Assembly: GCF_937973075.1 (NCBI RefSeq)
Contig: NZ_CALBWL010000010.1
Coordinates: forward strand, 1-48,579
DNA from: an uncultured Campylobacter sp.
GTDB taxonomy: Bacteria; Campylobacterota; Campylobacteria; Campylobacterales; Campylobacteraceae
DNA length: 48,579 bases
Reading direction: 5' to 3'
Shown here: in pieces, positions 47,728 to 48,579 of the stretch
Layout: the number at the start of each line of letters is the position of its first letter
Numbering within the stretch: the first letter of the stretch is position 1
The notes under the pieces: generated by a model
Seen by the model: only the letters and a program-made list of their open reading frames with translations
What the model was told of the DNA's origin: nothing
Databases searched by the model: none
Position numbers and translations under genes: made by a program

Positions 47728-48453
47728 CTAAAAAATATAATATCGCAAACTAGTCTCTGCGATCTCTTTCATTATTTCAAACATCTCGTTTGCACCCCAC
47801 TCCTCTTTTCGAAAATACATACTTACGGGAGAAAATTTATTGTGCTCGCTGTTGCCGTCTAGCTTAAAAATATAAGTTTTGTTGAGGTAGTAAAATTCAT
47901 TCATTGTGCTAAGTTTTGAAAATACGTTTTTTGTGCTAGCGTCATTTTCGTTAAAGTCGTCACCGCTACCAAAACATACGAAAGGCGTTATGTCTTCGTG
48001 GTTCATCATAGCTCTTATGCCGATTAAATTTTTACCTAGGCGCTCTATTGCATTACCCCTAGCTTGTTTTTTTAACCCTTCTTTAGCGCGTTTATCATTT
48101 GTGCCTTGTCTTTTAACTTCTGCCGCTAGAAGGAGTTTTTGATATTTTGTGTCGCCTCGTTTTTTGAGTATCAAAAAGCCTCCATCAGGCATGATAGTAT
48201 TGTCTTCCCATGTTGTATCAAACTGTTTTCTGATGCTACCGTTTTTTATATTTTCCATCATTCCTTTTAACGACAATCTTCCGCTAAATTCAAGGTAAAA
48301 ACCGTTAAAATTTGGAATTTGACTAAATCTATTTTCTATATAATCAATAGTTTTTTGCATGGCCTGCGCTATATTTTTGTCGTCAAATTTTGACTCGATA
48401 TTTTTAGGTTTATGCTGATTTACATTTTTCCTTAGATCATCACTATTTGCCAT
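47728..48453 (-). CDS. EcoRI-family type II restriction endonuclease
   Basis: This 241-aa protein has EcoRI signatures: NTIMPDGGFLILKK (catalytic Asp90), LLLAAEVKRQGTND (Glu112, Lys114), RGNAIERLGKNLIGIRAMMN, which in EcoRI (GNAIERSHKN) contacts the GAATTC bases through Asn, Ala and Arg (here Asn134, Ala135, Arg138), and the C-terminal MFEIMKEIAETSLRYYI. It is shorter than EcoRI (277), mostly at the ends. Specificity for GAATTC is an inference from these contacts. It is followed by trpF and preceded by the end of a probable methyltransferase gene. Confidence 0.88.
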   Translation of the reverse strand: MANSDDLRKNVNQHKPKNIESKFDDKNIAQAMQKTIDYIENRFSQIPNFNGFYLEFSGRLSLKGMMENIKNGSIRKQFDTTWEDNTIMPDGGFLILKKRGDTKYQKLLLAAEVKRQGTNDKRAKEGLKKQARGNAIERLGKNLIGIRAMMNHEDITPFVCFGSGDDFNENDASTKNVFSKLSTMNEFYYLNKTYIFKLDGNSEHNKFSPVSMYFRKEEWGANEMFEIMKEIAETSLRYYIF

Positions 48454-48454
48454 T

Positions 48455-48579
48455 TTAAACCTTTTTTACGATATAGATGTATTCGGTTACGTAAAGCGCC
48501 CTGTTATTTAAATTTCTGCTTGCGCGATAAGTTGGATAGCGGATTCCGTGTTTTATGACTTTGCCGATTTTTGATAAAT
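48455..48579 (-). CDS. C-terminal end of a probable DNA methyltransferase (partial)
   Basis: An open frame enters from the window edge and reads ...GKVIKHGIRYPTYRASRNLN, NRALYVTEYIYIVKKV and a stop two bases before the endonuclease ATG. Only 40 codons are visible and no catalytic motif, so identity rests on position: modification genes of EcoRI-type systems lie next to the nuclease gene. Confidence 0.5.
   Translation of the reverse strand, partial: LSKIGKVIKHGIRYPTYRASRNLNNRALYVTEYIYIVKKV

Overview
The window looks like a chromosome segment of a Campylobacter of the less AT-rich oral group (C. gracilis/showae/rectus type). This is inferred from the style of the TrpB/TrpA proteins, the YedE transporter and the Mu-like phage with a P2-like tail. 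No rRNA or taxon-specific marker is present, so the species is open.

Region 1 (1-3069) is the edge of a polymorphic-toxin locus. Two pairs of duplicated small immunity-like genes precede a secreted haemagglutinin-type protein whose C-terminal part carries a GHSQGS nucleophile-elbow motif, as in alpha/beta hydrolases.

Region 2 (3070-35650) is an apparently complete Mu-like transposable prophage of 32,581 bp, bounded by TG...CA ends and a 5-bp target duplication (ACTAT, 3065-3069 and 35651-35655). It lies inside the hydrolase toxin gene. Rejoining the flanks at the duplication restores one reading frame and a 510-residue protein. The prophage is read from its left end at 35650: S24-type repressor (+), then on the minus strand a Ner-like regulator, transposase A, ATPase B, small early genes, Gam, a PAPS-reductase-like protein, YopX, a RecA-like ATPase, GemA, a Mor-like activator, a PH/SHOCT protein and a thermonuclease. 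A Mu-like head module runs on the plus strand (15857-24326). A lysis and P2-like contractile-tail module runs on the minus strand (15710-3199). The last two diverge from a dyad-rich region at 15711-15856.

Region 3 (35651-39492) resumes the interrupted toxin gene (catalytic C-terminus), followed by a lipoprotein that overlaps it by ATGA and is its likely immunity partner. Further immunity-like genes, small membrane proteins and frameshifted toxin remnants follow.

Region 4 (39713-44162) holds trpB-trpA, a large single-pass membrane protein and a YedE-type selenium/sulfur transporter.

Region 5 (44462-48579, minus strand) has two paralogous membrane proteins (one frameshifted at an A7 tract). 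Upstream of them is an apparent co-directional unit: the end of a probable DNA methyltransferase gene, an EcoRI-family endonuclease, and a trpF gene more than twice the usual length because of two low-complexity insertions. The tryptophan genes are thus split over two strands, with accessory modules around them.

The most notable items are: a toxin gene split by the prophage between its catalytic Ser and its likely Asp/His; a free-standing 54-residue protein resembling the glycyl-radical tail of anaerobic ribonucleotide reductase; a C-terminal extension on the minor head protein that resembles a phage nuclease-toxin domain; a tRNA-like element antisense within the head operon; a U UUU UUA frameshift site in the tail chaperone gene; a repeat cluster of unknown role at the left end; and the inflated TrpF.
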